A DNA stretch of 64,000 nt, from NCBI RefSeq assembly GCF_001571105.1, contig NZ_BCTD01000017.1, one strand, 5' to 3'. This document shows, in pieces, positions 53,007-62,379 of this stretch. The stretch is from Azotobacter vinelandii (GTDB lineage Bacteria > Pseudomonadota > Gammaproteobacteria > Pseudomonadales > Pseudomonadaceae). A model generated the notes under the pieces. That model ran no database searches. It worked only from the letters and a program-made list of their open reading frames with translations, and had not been told where the DNA came from. The position numbers were made by a program, and so were the translations under genes. Position 1 is the first letter of the stretch, and each line of letters begins with the position of its first letter.

Positions 53007-53918
53007 CTAGAACCAGTGCTCTCGCAAGGCGTTTTGCAGCACTATCCGGGGCTCCCATCCCAAGGCCTGGCGAACGGCTTCGTTGCTGCAGGACCAATCG
53101 GGATGGGTCAACTCTCCCACCTTCGCCGGTGTCAACATGGGGGCACGGCCGCTCAGGCGCGAAACGAGCAGGTTGGCTTGGGCGAACCCCTTCAGGAGTG
53201 GCATCGGAACCCTGATCCGGCGCACCGGGTTCCCGCGAATCTCCGCAGCGATGGCGGCAATGCTGTTCCAATCGTAACCGTCCGGCTGACAATCGTTCAG
53301 TTCGTAGGTGGCGGCAGGCGCCTGCGGCGACTCCAGCCACTTCCGCACGGCGCATGCCAGATCCTCGACGTGCAGCAGGCTGAGCCGCGCGCCGTCCTGT
53401 CCCGGCGTGAACAGCCAGCCACGCAGCAGCCACTCGAAGATGGGGCGCATCTCCCGGTCGCCCGGACCGTACACCGCCGTGGGCCTGAACACCGTCACGG
53501 CGATCTCCCCGGCCGCCTGCCCGACCCGGCGCTCCGCCTCGCACTTCGAGCGGGCATACCAGGACAGGTGCGGATGCCGGGCCGCCAGCGACGACAGCAA
53601 CAGGAAGCGCTCGCAACGGCCGCCGTTCCGGGCTGCCTCGATCAGGCGCAGGCTGCCGTCGACGTTGACCCGCTCGAAATGCCCGGGCGCAGCGCCGCGC
53701 ACCGCACCGGCGCAATGGATGACCGCATCCGCCCCGGCGACCAGCCTGGCCAGGGCGTCTTCGTCCTCGAGGGTTCCGCGCACCCACTCGGTACCGTCCT
53801 CGAAGCCGTCCCGCTGGCGGCTCAGGGCGCGCAGCGGCACGCCCGCCCGGGTCAGATGCCGGCGCAGGACGCTGCCGATGAAGCCGGTCGCCCCCGTCAG
53901 GGCAACGGTGTACGCCAC
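53007..53918 (-). CDS. cerR: CerR-like NAD-dependent epimerase/reductase
   Basis: The 303-residue extended SDR protein has GATGFIG (9-15) for NAD(P) binding, SS at 109-110 and Y121-x3-K125 (YARSK) as the catalytic pair. FRPTAVYGPGDREM is typical of atypical epimerases. In Caulobacter, CerR reduces the ketone of the sphinganine or ceramide precursor. Position between acyl ligase and ACP in the same orientation supports the same role. A generic sugar epimerase is a weaker alternative. It follows the acyl ligase by seven bases. Confidence 0.82.
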   Translation of the reverse strand: MAYTVALTGATGFIGSVLRRHLTRAGVPLRALSRQRDGFEDGTEWVRGTLEDEDALARLVAGADAVIHCAGAVRGAAPGHFERVNVDGSLRLIEAARNGGRCERFLLLSSLAARHPHLSWYARSKCEAERRVGQAAGEIAVTVFRPTAVYGPGDREMRPIFEWLLRGWLFTPGQDGARLSLLHVEDLACAVRKWLESPQAPAATYELNDCQPDGYDWNSIAAIAAEIRGNPVRRIRVPMPLLKGFAQANLLVSRLSGRAPMLTPAKVGELTHPDWSCSNEAVRQALGWEPRIVLQNALREHWF

Positions 53919-53925
53919 GGTCCGC

Positions 53926-55671
53926 TTACCCGCAGACCACGGACAGCCCGGACGCGGACTGTGCCTGCGCCAGGAAACGCTTGCGTGCCTCGGCTCGCGA
54001 GGGCTTGCCCGACGAGGTGCGCGGCAGGGAGTGGGGCGGTACCAGTTCCACGAGGGCGGAGAGGCTGAATTCGCTGCTGATCAGCCCGACCAGCGTGCGT
54101 ACCAGCCGTTCGCGCCGCTCCGGGTCGAGGAGCCGGCACTGGACCTGCACCACGACCTGTGGATCGGGAGACGCGGGAACGAGAAAGGCGATCACGTCGC
54201 CCGAACGGATCTCCGGCTGGGATTCGACCAGGTACTCGATGTCCTGCGGCCAGATGTTCCGGCCGCGCACGATCAAAAGATCCTTCTGCCGGCCAGTGAC
54301 GAACAGTTCGCCGCCGTTCAGGTAGCCGAGATCGCCGGTATCCAGCCAGCCGTCGTCCAGCGCCGCCTGCGTGGACTCCTCGTCGCGGAAGTAGCCCGAC
54401 ATTATGCTCGGCCCCTGCAGCATCACCCGCCCGACCCGGCGCTCCGGCAGCGGCTGCCCGGCCTCGTCGCGGATTTCCAGGCGGTGCCCGGGAAGCACGG
54501 CGCCGCAGTTGACGAAGGCGCTGGCCTGGCTTTCCTCGCCGTCGAAGGGTACCGCCATCGACCGGTGCTCCAGGGCGTGGCGCTCGATGCGCTCCACCCG
54601 GACCCCCGTGCCGAGGCGGCCGAAACAGGCGCCCAGCGTGCACTCGGCCAGGCCATAGGAGGGCAGGAAGGCCGTCCGCGCGAAGCCCGCCGGCGCGAAC
54701 TGCTCGGCGAAGCGCTCCAGCACATCCGCGCGAATCGGCTCCGCGCCGATGCCGGCGACCCGCCAGCTGGACAGATCGAACTGACCCACTTCGCTCTCCC
54801 GGGCGCGGCGGGTGCACAGGTCGTAGCCGAAGGGCGGCGCGAACGAGATGGTGCCACGGCCCCGGCTGATCAGGTTGAGCCACTGGCGGGGGCGCATAGC
54901 GAAATCCTGGGTGCGCAGGTAGTCCACCGACATCTGGAAGGCCATCGGCCCCAGTACGAAGCCCACCAGCCCCATGTCGTGATAGAAGGGCAGCCAGGAA
55001 ACGCAACGGTCGTCGGGACGCACGTCCAGCGCGTCGCGAATCATTCCCCGCAGGTTGGCCATGGCCGCGCGCTGCGTCACCACGACCCCGCGCGGAAAGC
55101 GGGTGCTCCCCGAGGTGTATTGCAGATAGGCGACCTCGTCCGGCCGCGAAGGCTCCAGTTCCACCTGCGGAACGGCCCAGGCCTTCAGTTCCTCGACCGA
55201 ACCGACGAACCGCATGGGGGAGGAGCCGACCGCCTCCTGCGCGAACGGCAGCCAGGCGGCCGGGGCCAGGACGACGGCCGGCTCGCAGCTCTTCAGCAGT
55301 GCGGCGAGTTTCTCGACATAGGCGGCGTGGCTGCCCAGTCCGGACGGAATGGGCAGGGGCACCGGAATGAAGCCGGCGTACTGGCAGCCGTAGAAGGCCT
55401 CCACGAACCCCGGCTCGGTATCGGCGATCAGGGCCACCCGGTCGCCCCGGCGCAGCCCGGCCCCCTGGAGGCGCCTGGCCAGGTCCAGCGCCTGCCGCCG
55501 CAGTTCGGCGTAGGGGACGACGGCCGTCAGGCGGCAGCGCCCGTCGTGGAAGTTCAGGCCGGTGTGTCCCTGGGCTGCGTAATCGAGGGCCTCTGCAAGG
55601 GTCGGAAAGTCAGCCAGGCGCTGGGCCAGAGAGTTTTGCGTAGGAGTTGCAGACATAGCGGGTTTGGCCAT
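53926..55671 (-). CDS. Fatty acyl-AMP ligase / acyl-ACP synthetase
   Basis: The 581-residue adenylate-forming enzyme has the P-loop YTSGSTRFPRG (185-195), SWLPFYHDMGLVGF, the A5-type SYGLAECT and DTGDLGYLNGGELFVTGRQKD (in parts) with the C-terminal Lys in PRTSSGKPSR. These features, especially FYHDMGL, mark fatty acyl-AMP ligases that load ACPs rather than CoA. ATG 55671 has AGGA 8 bases upstream; upstream codons are excluded. First gene of the spt operon, it likely charges the ACP at 52966. Confidence 0.9.
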   Translation of the reverse strand: MAKPAMSATPTQNSLAQRLADFPTLAEALDYAAQGHTGLNFHDGRCRLTAVVPYAELRRQALDLARRLQGAGLRRGDRVALIADTEPGFVEAFYGCQYAGFIPVPLPIPSGLGSHAAYVEKLAALLKSCEPAVVLAPAAWLPFAQEAVGSSPMRFVGSVEELKAWAVPQVELEPSRPDEVAYLQYTSGSTRFPRGVVVTQRAAMANLRGMIRDALDVRPDDRCVSWLPFYHDMGLVGFVLGPMAFQMSVDYLRTQDFAMRPRQWLNLISRGRGTISFAPPFGYDLCTRRARESEVGQFDLSSWRVAGIGAEPIRADVLERFAEQFAPAGFARTAFLPSYGLAECTLGACFGRLGTGVRVERIERHALEHRSMAVPFDGEESQASAFVNCGAVLPGHRLEIRDEAGQPLPERRVGRVMLQGPSIMSGYFRDEESTQAALDDGWLDTGDLGYLNGGELFVTGRQKDLLIVRGRNIWPQDIEYLVESQPEIRSGDVIAFLVPASPDPQVVVQVQCRLLDPERRERLVRTLVGLISSEFSLSALVELVPPHSLPRTSSGKPSRAEARKRFLAQAQSASGLSVVCG

Positions 55672-56085
55672 TATTCCAGTCCTGGCATTTTTCAGCGCGA
55701 CAACCGTTCCTTGCAGCGGACCGTTCAGCAAGGCCTGCAGCATCTGGAATCACAAAAATCAACGGGGCGAGATTGAACACGATCAGCTCAGAGTAGTCCA
55801 TTCCGACCGCTCAAACAGTCGGGTAGACAAAATGATGACCGGGAAGTTACCCCTCCCGGCTTCGACTCAGGCGCCCTATATACCTCAATTTCGACTACAC
55901 TTGCCTCTTTTTTACTCAACGCCGCCCCAGAATAACCATTCCAGAAAGGATGAAAAACGCCATGCGCTTCCGGAACCGCCACGCCATGTCCCCCAGGCGG
56001 CATGCGGCTCCGACCAGCGAAGCACACGGTTTCGCGTCCCGTCGGCAAGCGGCCAGGAACAGCCACCAGCGTTAGGAGCCCGGGA
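55672..56085. other. Divergent intergenic region of the sphingolipid locus
   Basis: These 414 bases separate the minus-strand acyl-ligase operon and the plus-strand GNAT gene and must contain both promoters. A stem CCGGGA..TCCCGG spans 55839-55859. A moderately AT-rich part follows (about 55868-55950). I see no sigma-54 element or tRNA, and the short frames in it lack a convincing start. Confidence 0.6.
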
Positions 56086-57240
56086 TTGAATCAACCTCCG
56101 TTCAGAGGGAATGCATCGCTCGTTGTCAGGCCGGTGCAGGGCAAGGCCGATCTCGATGTCTTCATCGGCCTGCCGGGCAGGCTCCACCGCGACGACCCGC
56201 ACTGGGTGGAGCCCCTTCTCGTCGAACGCCGCGACCACCTGTCGGCGAAGAACCCGGTCTTCGCCCACCTCGACTGGCAAGCCTGGATCGCCTGGTCGGG
56301 CAACGAGCCCGTCGGACGCATCAGCGCCCAGGTGGACCGGCTGCATCGCCAGGCGCACGGCCCGGACACGGGCCACTTCGGCATGCTGGAGGCGATCGAC
56401 GATCCCGCCGTCTTCGCCGCCCTGATGGCGGCGGCCGAGCAGTGGCTGCGGGAGCGGGGAGCGCTCCGGATAACCGGCCCGTTCAACCTGACCATCAACG
56501 AGGAAAGCGGCCTGCTGGTCGAGGGTTTCGAGCGACCGCCGTCGATCATGATGGGCCATGGCCTGCCCTACTACGGCGCCCGGGTCGAGGCCTTGGGCTA
56601 TCGTCCGGCCACGGACCTGCTGGCCTACTGGATGCGCACGGACGAGCTGCACTTCCCTCCCCCGCTGCGCCAGTTGATGGACCGCTGGCAGGACCGCGTG
56701 CGCATCCGGCCGCTGGACCGTCGCCGCTACGCGGAGGAGATCCAGTTGCTGCGCGACATCTTCAACGACGCCTGGGCGGAAAACTGGGGGTTCGTCCCCT
56801 TCACCGCGGAAGAGTTCGAGGCCATGGGCAACAACCTCAGGCTGCTGGTGCCGGAAGACCTGCTGTACATCGCCGAGGTCGACGGCGAGCCCGACGCCTT
56901 CATCGTCGCCCTGCCCAACCTCAACGAGGCCATCGCCCCCCTGCAGGGACGCCTGCTGCCCTTCGGCTGGCTCCGCCTGCTCTGGTGGCTGAAGGTCCGC
57001 GGCCTGCGCACCGCCCGTGTCCCGCTGATGGGCGTGCGCCGGGCGCATCAGCGCAGCCGCCTGGGCTCGGCGCTGGCGCTGCGCCTGATCGAGGCGCTCA
57101 AGCCGCCCTTCGTCCAGCACGGGCTCGAGGCGCTGGAGATGTCATGGATTCTGGAAAGCAATCGCGGCATGCGAAACATCCTCGAACGCATCGGCGCCTA
57201 TCCCTACAAGAGATATCGAGTCTATGAAAAGCGAATCTGA
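56086..57240 (+). CDS. GNAT-like bacterial ceramide synthase candidate
   Basis: The 384-residue protein resembles the GNAT-type N-acyltransferase proposed as bacterial ceramide synthase in the Caulobacter sphingolipid locus. Features include WVEPLLVERRDHLSAKNPVF near the N-terminus, GPFNLTINEESGLLVEGF, MMGHGLPYYGARVEALGY, and a C-terminal acyltransferase fold with EMSWILESNRGMRNILERIGA (parts of residues 342-372). TTG 56086 is selected because AGGAG lies 7 bases upstream; ATG 56002 lacks a good site. It would acylate the sphingoid amine. The enzyme activity is inferred from family and context. Confidence 0.72.
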   Translation: MNQPPFRGNASLVVRPVQGKADLDVFIGLPGRLHRDDPHWVEPLLVERRDHLSAKNPVFAHLDWQAWIAWSGNEPVGRISAQVDRLHRQAHGPDTGHFGMLEAIDDPAVFAALMAAAEQWLRERGALRITGPFNLTINEESGLLVEGFERPPSIMMGHGLPYYGARVEALGYRPATDLLAYWMRTDELHFPPPLRQLMDRWQDRVRIRPLDRRRYAEEIQLLRDIFNDAWAENWGFVPFTAEEFEAMGNNLRLLVPEDLLYIAEVDGEPDAFIVALPNLNEAIAPLQGRLLPFGWLRLLWWLKVRGLRTARVPLMGVRRAHQRSRLGSALALRLIEALKPPFVQHGLEALEMSWILESNRGMRNILERIGAYPYKRYRVYEKRI

Positions 57241-58060
57241 GGCCGGACGCTGCGCCACGCTGGTGCTGGCGGCCGACCGCCATGCGGGCGACGTCGTGGC
57301 GAGCGCGACCGGTGTCGCCTGCAAGGCGCTGGCGCCGGTCGGCGGCATGCCGATGGTCCGGCGGGTCATCCGGAGCCTGCGCGCGAGCCGCCTGGTCGGC
57401 CGGATCGCCCTGGTCGGCCCGGCCCGCGACCTGCTGCGTCGGGATGCCGAACTCGAACGCGACCTGGGCGACGGCACGCTGGGCTGGCTGGAGAACGCCG
57501 GCTCGCCGAGCGCCAGCGCGGCGCGCGCCCTGGAAGCGGTGCCCCCCGGGCAGCCGGTACTGCTGACCACAGCCGACCATGCCCTGTTGAGCCCGGCCAT
57601 CGTCGATCACTTTCTCGAACGGGCATTGGCGGGCGATTGCGACTTCGTCGTCGGCGTGGCGCGCCTGGACACCGTCCAGGCGCGCTATCCCGACACCCGG
57701 CGCACCGCCATCCGGCTGCGCGGCGGCCCGTACTGCGGCTGCAACCTGTTCGCCTTCGCCAGTCCGCGAGGCCGCGAACTGGCGGTCTTCTGGCGGCGGA
57801 TCGAGCAGGAGCGCAAGCGTCCCTGGCGGGTGATCGCCGGCGCGCTGGGGCCGCTGGCCACCCTGCGCTACCTGCTCGGCCGCCTGACCCTGGAACAGGC
57901 CCTGGCGCGGCTGTCGCGCAAGCTGGACATGAAGATAGGCGCCGTCGTCCTGCCCTTCGCCGAAGCGGCCATCGACGTCGACTCCAGGGCGGATCTCGCC
58001 CTGGTCGAAAGGATCCTGGCGCAGCGGACCGCGGAAACCGAGAGGAGCGTTCAGCCCTGA
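57224..58060 (+). CDS. MobA-like nucleotidyltransferase
   Basis: The 278-residue protein has a MobA-like NTP-transferase fold: LVLAADRHAGDVVASATG (unusual glycine-loop variant), CKALAPVGGMPMVRRVIR, TTADHALLS with a metal Asp, and DVDSRADLALVE near the end. Such enzymes transfer a nucleotide to a phosphorylated alcohol or sugar. It overlaps the GNAT gene by 17 bases and the convergent nucleotidyltransferase by 10. A likely role is activation of a sphingolipid head group. Substrate is not predictable from sequence. Confidence 0.78.
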   Translation: MKSESEAGRCATLVLAADRHAGDVVASATGVACKALAPVGGMPMVRRVIRSLRASRLVGRIALVGPARDLLRRDAELERDLGDGTLGWLENAGSPSASAARALEAVPPGQPVLLTTADHALLSPAIVDHFLERALAGDCDFVVGVARLDTVQARYPDTRRTAIRLRGGPYCGCNLFAFASPRGRELAVFWRRIEQERKRPWRVIAGALGPLATLRYLLGRLTLEQALARLSRKLDMKIGAVVLPFAEAAIDVDSRADLALVERILAQRTAETERSVQP

Positions 58061-58833
58061 ATCACGCCCTTCGGTATGTCCCAGAGACGGGCCTTGGCCC
58101 GGACGGATTCCAGGTCCGCCGGGAAATCCAGCTCACCCCAGCTCAGCCCCTCGATGGACTGCACGAACACCTGGCCCGTGTCCTGCGCCAACTGGTCGAT
58201 GATGCTCAGGTACCAGCGCTGCAGCGCCTCCGGACGACGCATCTGCTCCTCGAGTGTCCGGCGGAACAGCGCCGCGCCCTGGGCCTGGAAGTACATCATG
58301 CCGATGGACTCGCCATCGATGTGCGCCAGCGGCAGCGTCTTGCCGACCCGCGTCAGCCGATCGCCGTCCAGGCAGACCTTCATGTCGTCGCCGTCGTAGC
58401 CGGCTTTCCGGTCGATGGCGAGGGTGATGGGCCGTGGCGGAGCCTCCAGCAGGCGCTCCAGGACCGCCAGCTCGAACAGGGTGTCGCCGTTCAGGAGGAG
58501 GAACTCGTCCTGCATGGCCTGCCGGGCCATCCAGCAACTGGCCAGATTGTCCGCCACCTCGAAGAAGGGGTTGTACAGCGTCGTGACGGCGCCGTCCGTC
58601 CCATAGCGCTCGCCCAGCACGCGCTCGACCTGGTCCGCGCCGTAGCCCACGACCACGGTGACCTGCCCCACGCCGGCGCTCAGCAACGCATCGACCTGCC
58701 ACTCGACGACGCTGCGCCCGGCGACATCGAGCAGGCACTTGGGGCTGTTTTCGGTGAAGGGAAGGAGCCGACGTCCCTGGCCGGCGCTCAACACGACCGC
58801 CCGACGGAGCCCATTCCGCTTAAAAAGATTCAT
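58051..58833 (-). CDS. Sugar-phosphate/choline-phosphate-type nucleotidyltransferase
   Basis: The 260-residue protein has the classical NTP-transferase signature VLSAGQGRRLLPFTENSPK (14-32, with K32) and metal Asp D117 in LNGDT. It resembles LicC-type phosphocholine and sugar-phosphate nucleotidyltransferases. It would make a nucleotide-activated alcohol or sugar, possibly the acceptor or donor for the CDP-alcohol phosphotransferase at 61195. It is convergent with the MobA-like gene and is divergent from the LptF-like gene across 146 bases. Confidence 0.85.
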   Translation of the reverse strand: MNLFKRNGLRRAVVLSAGQGRRLLPFTENSPKCLLDVAGRSVVEWQVDALLSAGVGQVTVVVGYGADQVERVLGERYGTDGAVTTLYNPFFEVADNLASCWMARQAMQDEFLLLNGDTLFELAVLERLLEAPPRPITLAIDRKAGYDGDDMKVCLDGDRLTRVGKTLPLAHIDGESIGMMYFQAQGAALFRRTLEEQMRRPEALQRWYLSIIDQLAQDTGQVFVQSIEGLSWGELDFPADLESVRAKARLWDIPKGVIQG

Positions 58834-58979
58834 GCCATCTCCAGTAATCGTTTGAAAAACCGATCCATTCCTGCCGGGCGACGGGGTCGCGCCTCTCGAA
58901 TGGAAGGGGGGTTTCAGGATAGCCTATCTTCCATGGCCGGGCGCATGAGACGACTGGCAAGGAGAAGGTTCGAGTATTC

Positions 58980-60053
58980 ATGCTTCTGATCGAGCGCTAC
59001 GTCATTTCCGAGGCACGCCGGCCGCTGCTGGTCATGCTGGGGATCCTCACCTCCATTTTCGCGGCCTATTCCGCCGAGCGCTATCTGGGCGAGGCCGCCA
59101 ACGGCACCCTGTCCCCCGAGGTGGTTTTCGACATCGTCGTATACAAGGTCATGATCGCCCTGGAGGTACTGGTGCCGGTGGCGCTGTACGTGTCGGTGGC
59201 CCTCGGTCTGGGTCGCCTGTATCACGACTCGGAAATAACCGCCGTGGCCGCCGCGGGCATGAGCCCGCTGCGGCTCTACGGAGCGGTGGCCATCCTGGCG
59301 CTGCCGATCGCCGTGGGCGTGACCGCCCTGTCCCTGTATGGGCGGCCCTGGGCCTACGCCAATGCCTATCAGCTCGAACAGGAATCCAAGACCGAACTGG
59401 ACATCGACCACCTGCTGGCGGAACGCTTCAACATCAACGCGGAAAACGGCCGGATGATCCTCGCCGAGCGCGTCGACCGCGCGACCGACAGCTTGCAGGA
59501 CGTCCTGATCTTCGACGGCGGCGAGAGCCGGACCCGCCTGTACCGCTCCCAGGAAGCCCGGATCGCCGATCCCGACCCCGACGATCCGGTCGTGGAGATG
59601 ACCAACGGCACCGCCTATTCGCTGCAGCACGACGGCACCCAGGACAAGCGGATCGAGTTCAAGCGGTTGAACATCCACCTCCAGCCGCTGGAGACGAATA
59701 TGGAATCCCGCCGCAAGGCCGCCTCCTGGCAAACGCTCGAGGCCTCCGCCGGGCTGCCCGAACAGGCCGAGCTGCAATGGCGCGAATCCCGCGGCGTCAG
59801 CACCTTCATCCTGGCCCTGCTGGCCATTCCGCTCAGTCGCACCGCGCCCCGCCGCGGCCGCTTCGCCACCCTGCTGCCGGTCACCGCCGTCTACGCTGTG
59901 ATCTTCTACGCCGGCGACATCTGCAAGAGCCTGGTGGGGAACGGCTCGCTGCCCCTGACGCCCGGACTCTGGCTGGTGCCCCTGGCCATGGGACTGGTCC
60001 TGCTGGCCCTGATCGTCCGCGAGCGGGCCATCGTCCGGGTGAAGAGCCGATGA
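58980..60053 (+). CDS. LptF-like (YjgP/YjgQ family) permease
   Basis: The 357-residue protein has the LptF/LptG architecture: an N-terminal IERYVISEARRP, membrane helices at about 15-35, 60-78 and 100-120, a periplasmic beta-jellyroll (about 130-265) and a C-terminal helix trio with RGVSTFILALLAIPLSR. LptFG normally extract lipopolysaccharide with LptB. No lptA, lptB or lptC is next to this pair, and lipid-modifying genes surround it. It is probably a paralogue adapted to sphingolipid export. Confidence 0.88.
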   Translation: MLLIERYVISEARRPLLVMLGILTSIFAAYSAERYLGEAANGTLSPEVVFDIVVYKVMIALEVLVPVALYVSVALGLGRLYHDSEITAVAAAGMSPLRLYGAVAILALPIAVGVTALSLYGRPWAYANAYQLEQESKTELDIDHLLAERFNINAENGRMILAERVDRATDSLQDVLIFDGGESRTRLYRSQEARIADPDPDDPVVEMTNGTAYSLQHDGTQDKRIEFKRLNIHLQPLETNMESRRKAASWQTLEASAGLPEQAELQWRESRGVSTFILALLAIPLSRTAPRRGRFATLLPVTAVYAVIFYAGDICKSLVGNGSLPLTPGLWLVPLAMGLVLLALIVRERAIVRVKSR

Positions 60054-61120
60054 GGATTCTCGAACGCTACCTGCTGGGCAACCTCCTCCTCGGTTTCGCG
60101 GCCGCGGCGGCCCTGCTGCTGCCGCTGTTCAGCACCCTGGACCTGGTCGGCGAACTCGACGACATCGGCGACGCGGGCTATCGCCTGGGGCAGGCGCTCC
60201 AGGTCACGCTGATGACCCTGCCGCGTCGCGCCGTCGAGCTCGGCCCCTTCATCGCCCTGCTGGGCGGCATCGCCGCCCTCGGCCAGCTCTCCATGAGCCA
60301 GGAACTCAGCGTCCTGCGCACGGCGGGCGTCTCCGCCACCCGCATAGGCCTCACCGCCCTGCTGGCCGGCACGCTGCTGGCCGGAGGGCTCGGCGCGCTC
60401 GACGAGTTCGTCGCCTCGCCCCTGCAGCAGAAGGCCATAAAGTTGCGGGCGTACGCCAAGCCGGACAACGACAAGGACGACAGCATCTGGGCGCGCAAGG
60501 ACGGTCAGGTCGTGCGCATCGGCAGCCTGGCCACCGGGCGCGTCCCCAACCACCTGGAAATCTTCCGCTTCGACGAAAGCAATCGCCTGCAGGAATACAT
60601 CCTCGCCGACCGCGCCGAGATCCAGCCCGGCGGGCTCTGGCAGCTCCACGACGTCCGCCTGAAGCGCTGGAGCGACGAGGGAGAAAGCGTCGAGCGGCTC
60701 GAACGGCTGGAATGGCGCGCCATCCTGCCCGACAGCCGCCTGGACGAAGTGACCCTGCCGCCCGCCAGCCTTTCGGCACGGCAACTGCGCGGCTACGTGC
60801 ACTTCCTGCAAAATACCGGGCAGCCGTCGATCCAGTTCGAGATCGCCCTCTGGCAGAAGCTGGGCGTGCCGATCCTGACCCTGGCGATGATCCTGTTCGC
60901 GCTCCCCTTCACCTTCGCGCCGGTGCGCTCCACAGGACTCGGCAGCCGGCTGGCGCTCGGCGCGGTCATGGGACTGCTGGTCTACATCGGCAACGAGAGC
61001 CTGGTCAGCCTGGGCCAACTGCTCAAGCTGAACGCCATGCTGGTCGGGCTGCTGCCGGCACTCGTCCTGCTCGGCATGGCCCTGGCCCTGGTGCGCCGCT
61101 TCGACCGGGGCAAACCCTGA
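60050..61120 (+). CDS. LptG-like (YjgP/YjgQ family) permease
   Basis: The 356-residue partner of the LptF-like protein starts ILERYLLGNLLLGF, carries the conserved LSMSQELSVLRTAGVS cytosolic coupling segment, the periplasmic domain and a last helix bundle with LFALPFTFAPVRSTGLGSR. Its start overlaps the upstream stop as ATGA, so the two are translated as a pair. It lies 74 bases before the CDP-alcohol phosphotransferase gene. The pair may act with an unlinked LptB-like ATPase. Confidence 0.88.
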   Translation: MRILERYLLGNLLLGFAAAAALLLPLFSTLDLVGELDDIGDAGYRLGQALQVTLMTLPRRAVELGPFIALLGGIAALGQLSMSQELSVLRTAGVSATRIGLTALLAGTLLAGGLGALDEFVASPLQQKAIKLRAYAKPDNDKDDSIWARKDGQVVRIGSLATGRVPNHLEIFRFDESNRLQEYILADRAEIQPGGLWQLHDVRLKRWSDEGESVERLERLEWRAILPDSRLDEVTLPPASLSARQLRGYVHFLQNTGQPSIQFEIALWQKLGVPILTLAMILFALPFTFAPVRSTGLGSRLALGAVMGLLVYIGNESLVSLGQLLKLNAMLVGLLPALVLLGMALALVRRFDRGKP

Positions 61121-61194
61121 CGGCGATCGCCGTGCAGGCACCGAAAACTCCAAGCATGCTTCTATGAAGCCGACACTCCGTTCAAGGCAAAGAC

Positions 61195-62379
61195 ATGACG
61201 ATATACGTCCATCTGGTGGGCAGTTGCAGCGTACATCTATGGGGATTGAGCTCCCGGGAAAGGCTCGAGCGAATGCTTCGCAAACACCCCAGGGCCCGTC
61301 TGTGCGGACCGGATGAAGCCCTGCCGCAGAGCGGAGACGTACTGCTCCTGCGCGAAGACTACCTGTACGACCCCCGGGTGCTGCGCGGTCTCCTGGATGC
61401 GCAGGAGGTCGCCCTGCAGGACCCGCGCGACGGAAGCATAGTCGCGGCGCGCCTGGCCGCCGAGAGCCTGGCCGGAACGCCGCGGCTCGACGGTCCGGCG
61501 CTCGACGGTCTGCGCCGGGTACGCCCGGATACGGTGGCCTCGGGCCTGCAGGCGCAACTGCGCAAGTTCGATCCGCCCTGGGTCACCCGCATCACCGAGG
61601 GCGAGCGCGAGCACCTGGAAAAATCCCTGTTCAACGGCGCCTACAAGGGCGTCACCGACTTCATCACCCGCGGCGTCTGGCCGGTGCCGGCGCGCTGGGT
61701 CACCACCTGGTGCGTGCGGCTGGGACTGAGCCCCAATCAGGTCACCGCCGCCAGCTATGTGCTGGCGATCCTCGCCGGCTACTGGTTCTGGCAGGGGCAG
61801 TACGGCGCGGGCCTGATCGCCGGCTGGATCATGACCTTCCTCGATACGGTGGACGGCAAACTGGCGCGCGTCACGGTCACCTCGACCCGCTTCGGCAACA
61901 TCTTCGACCATGCGCTGGACCTGGTGCATCCGCCGATCTGGTACGTCGCCTGGGGGATGGGGCTGGGAGCGGCCTGGGGCTTCGACACCCCCCTGGCCAC
62001 GGTGCTGTGGATCATCTTCGCCGGCTATGTCGCCGGCCGCCTGTGCGAAGGCGCCTTCAAGTTCGCCGCGCCCTTCTCGCTGTTCCTCTGGCGCCCCTTC
62101 GACTCCCTCAACCGCCTGGTGACCGCCCGCCGCAACCCCAACCTGCTGATCCTCACCCTGGCCTGGGCGCTGGGCGCCGACGATGTCGGCCTGCTGCTGG
62201 TCGCACTCTGGACGGTGGTGTCCACCCTGGTGCTGGGCGCACGGGTGCTCTGGGCGCTGCTCCTGCGCTGGCGCGGCGCGGACCTGCAACCCTGGCTGAG
62301 CCAGATCGACCTGCGCGCCGAGGGCCATCGCCCGATCGTCCGCCTGTTCGCGCCGCGCTCCGGACTGAGCGATGCCTGA
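61195..62379 (+). CDS. CDP-alcohol phosphatidyltransferase with N-terminal extension
   Basis: The 394-residue membrane enzyme has the complete motif D217-x2-D220-G221-x2-A224-R225-x8-G234-x3-D238-x3-D242 with several flanking helices. The first about 130 residues form a soluble extension (YVHLVGSCSVHLWG start) resembling part of a nucleotidyltransferase or regulatory domain. Such enzymes join a CDP-activated lipid or alcohol to an acceptor. In this locus it is the best candidate for making the phosphodiester head group of a phosphosphingolipid. Confidence 0.88.
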   Translation: MTIYVHLVGSCSVHLWGLSSRERLERMLRKHPRARLCGPDEALPQSGDVLLLREDYLYDPRVLRGLLDAQEVALQDPRDGSIVAARLAAESLAGTPRLDGPALDGLRRVRPDTVASGLQAQLRKFDPPWVTRITEGEREHLEKSLFNGAYKGVTDFITRGVWPVPARWVTTWCVRLGLSPNQVTAASYVLAILAGYWFWQGQYGAGLIAGWIMTFLDTVDGKLARVTVTSTRFGNIFDHALDLVHPPIWYVAWGMGLGAAWGFDTPLATVLWIIFAGYVAGRLCEGAFKFAAPFSLFLWRPFDSLNRLVTARRNPNLLILTLAWALGADDVGLLLVALWTVVSTLVLGARVLWALLLRWRGADLQPWLSQIDLRAEGHRPIVRLFAPRSGLSDA

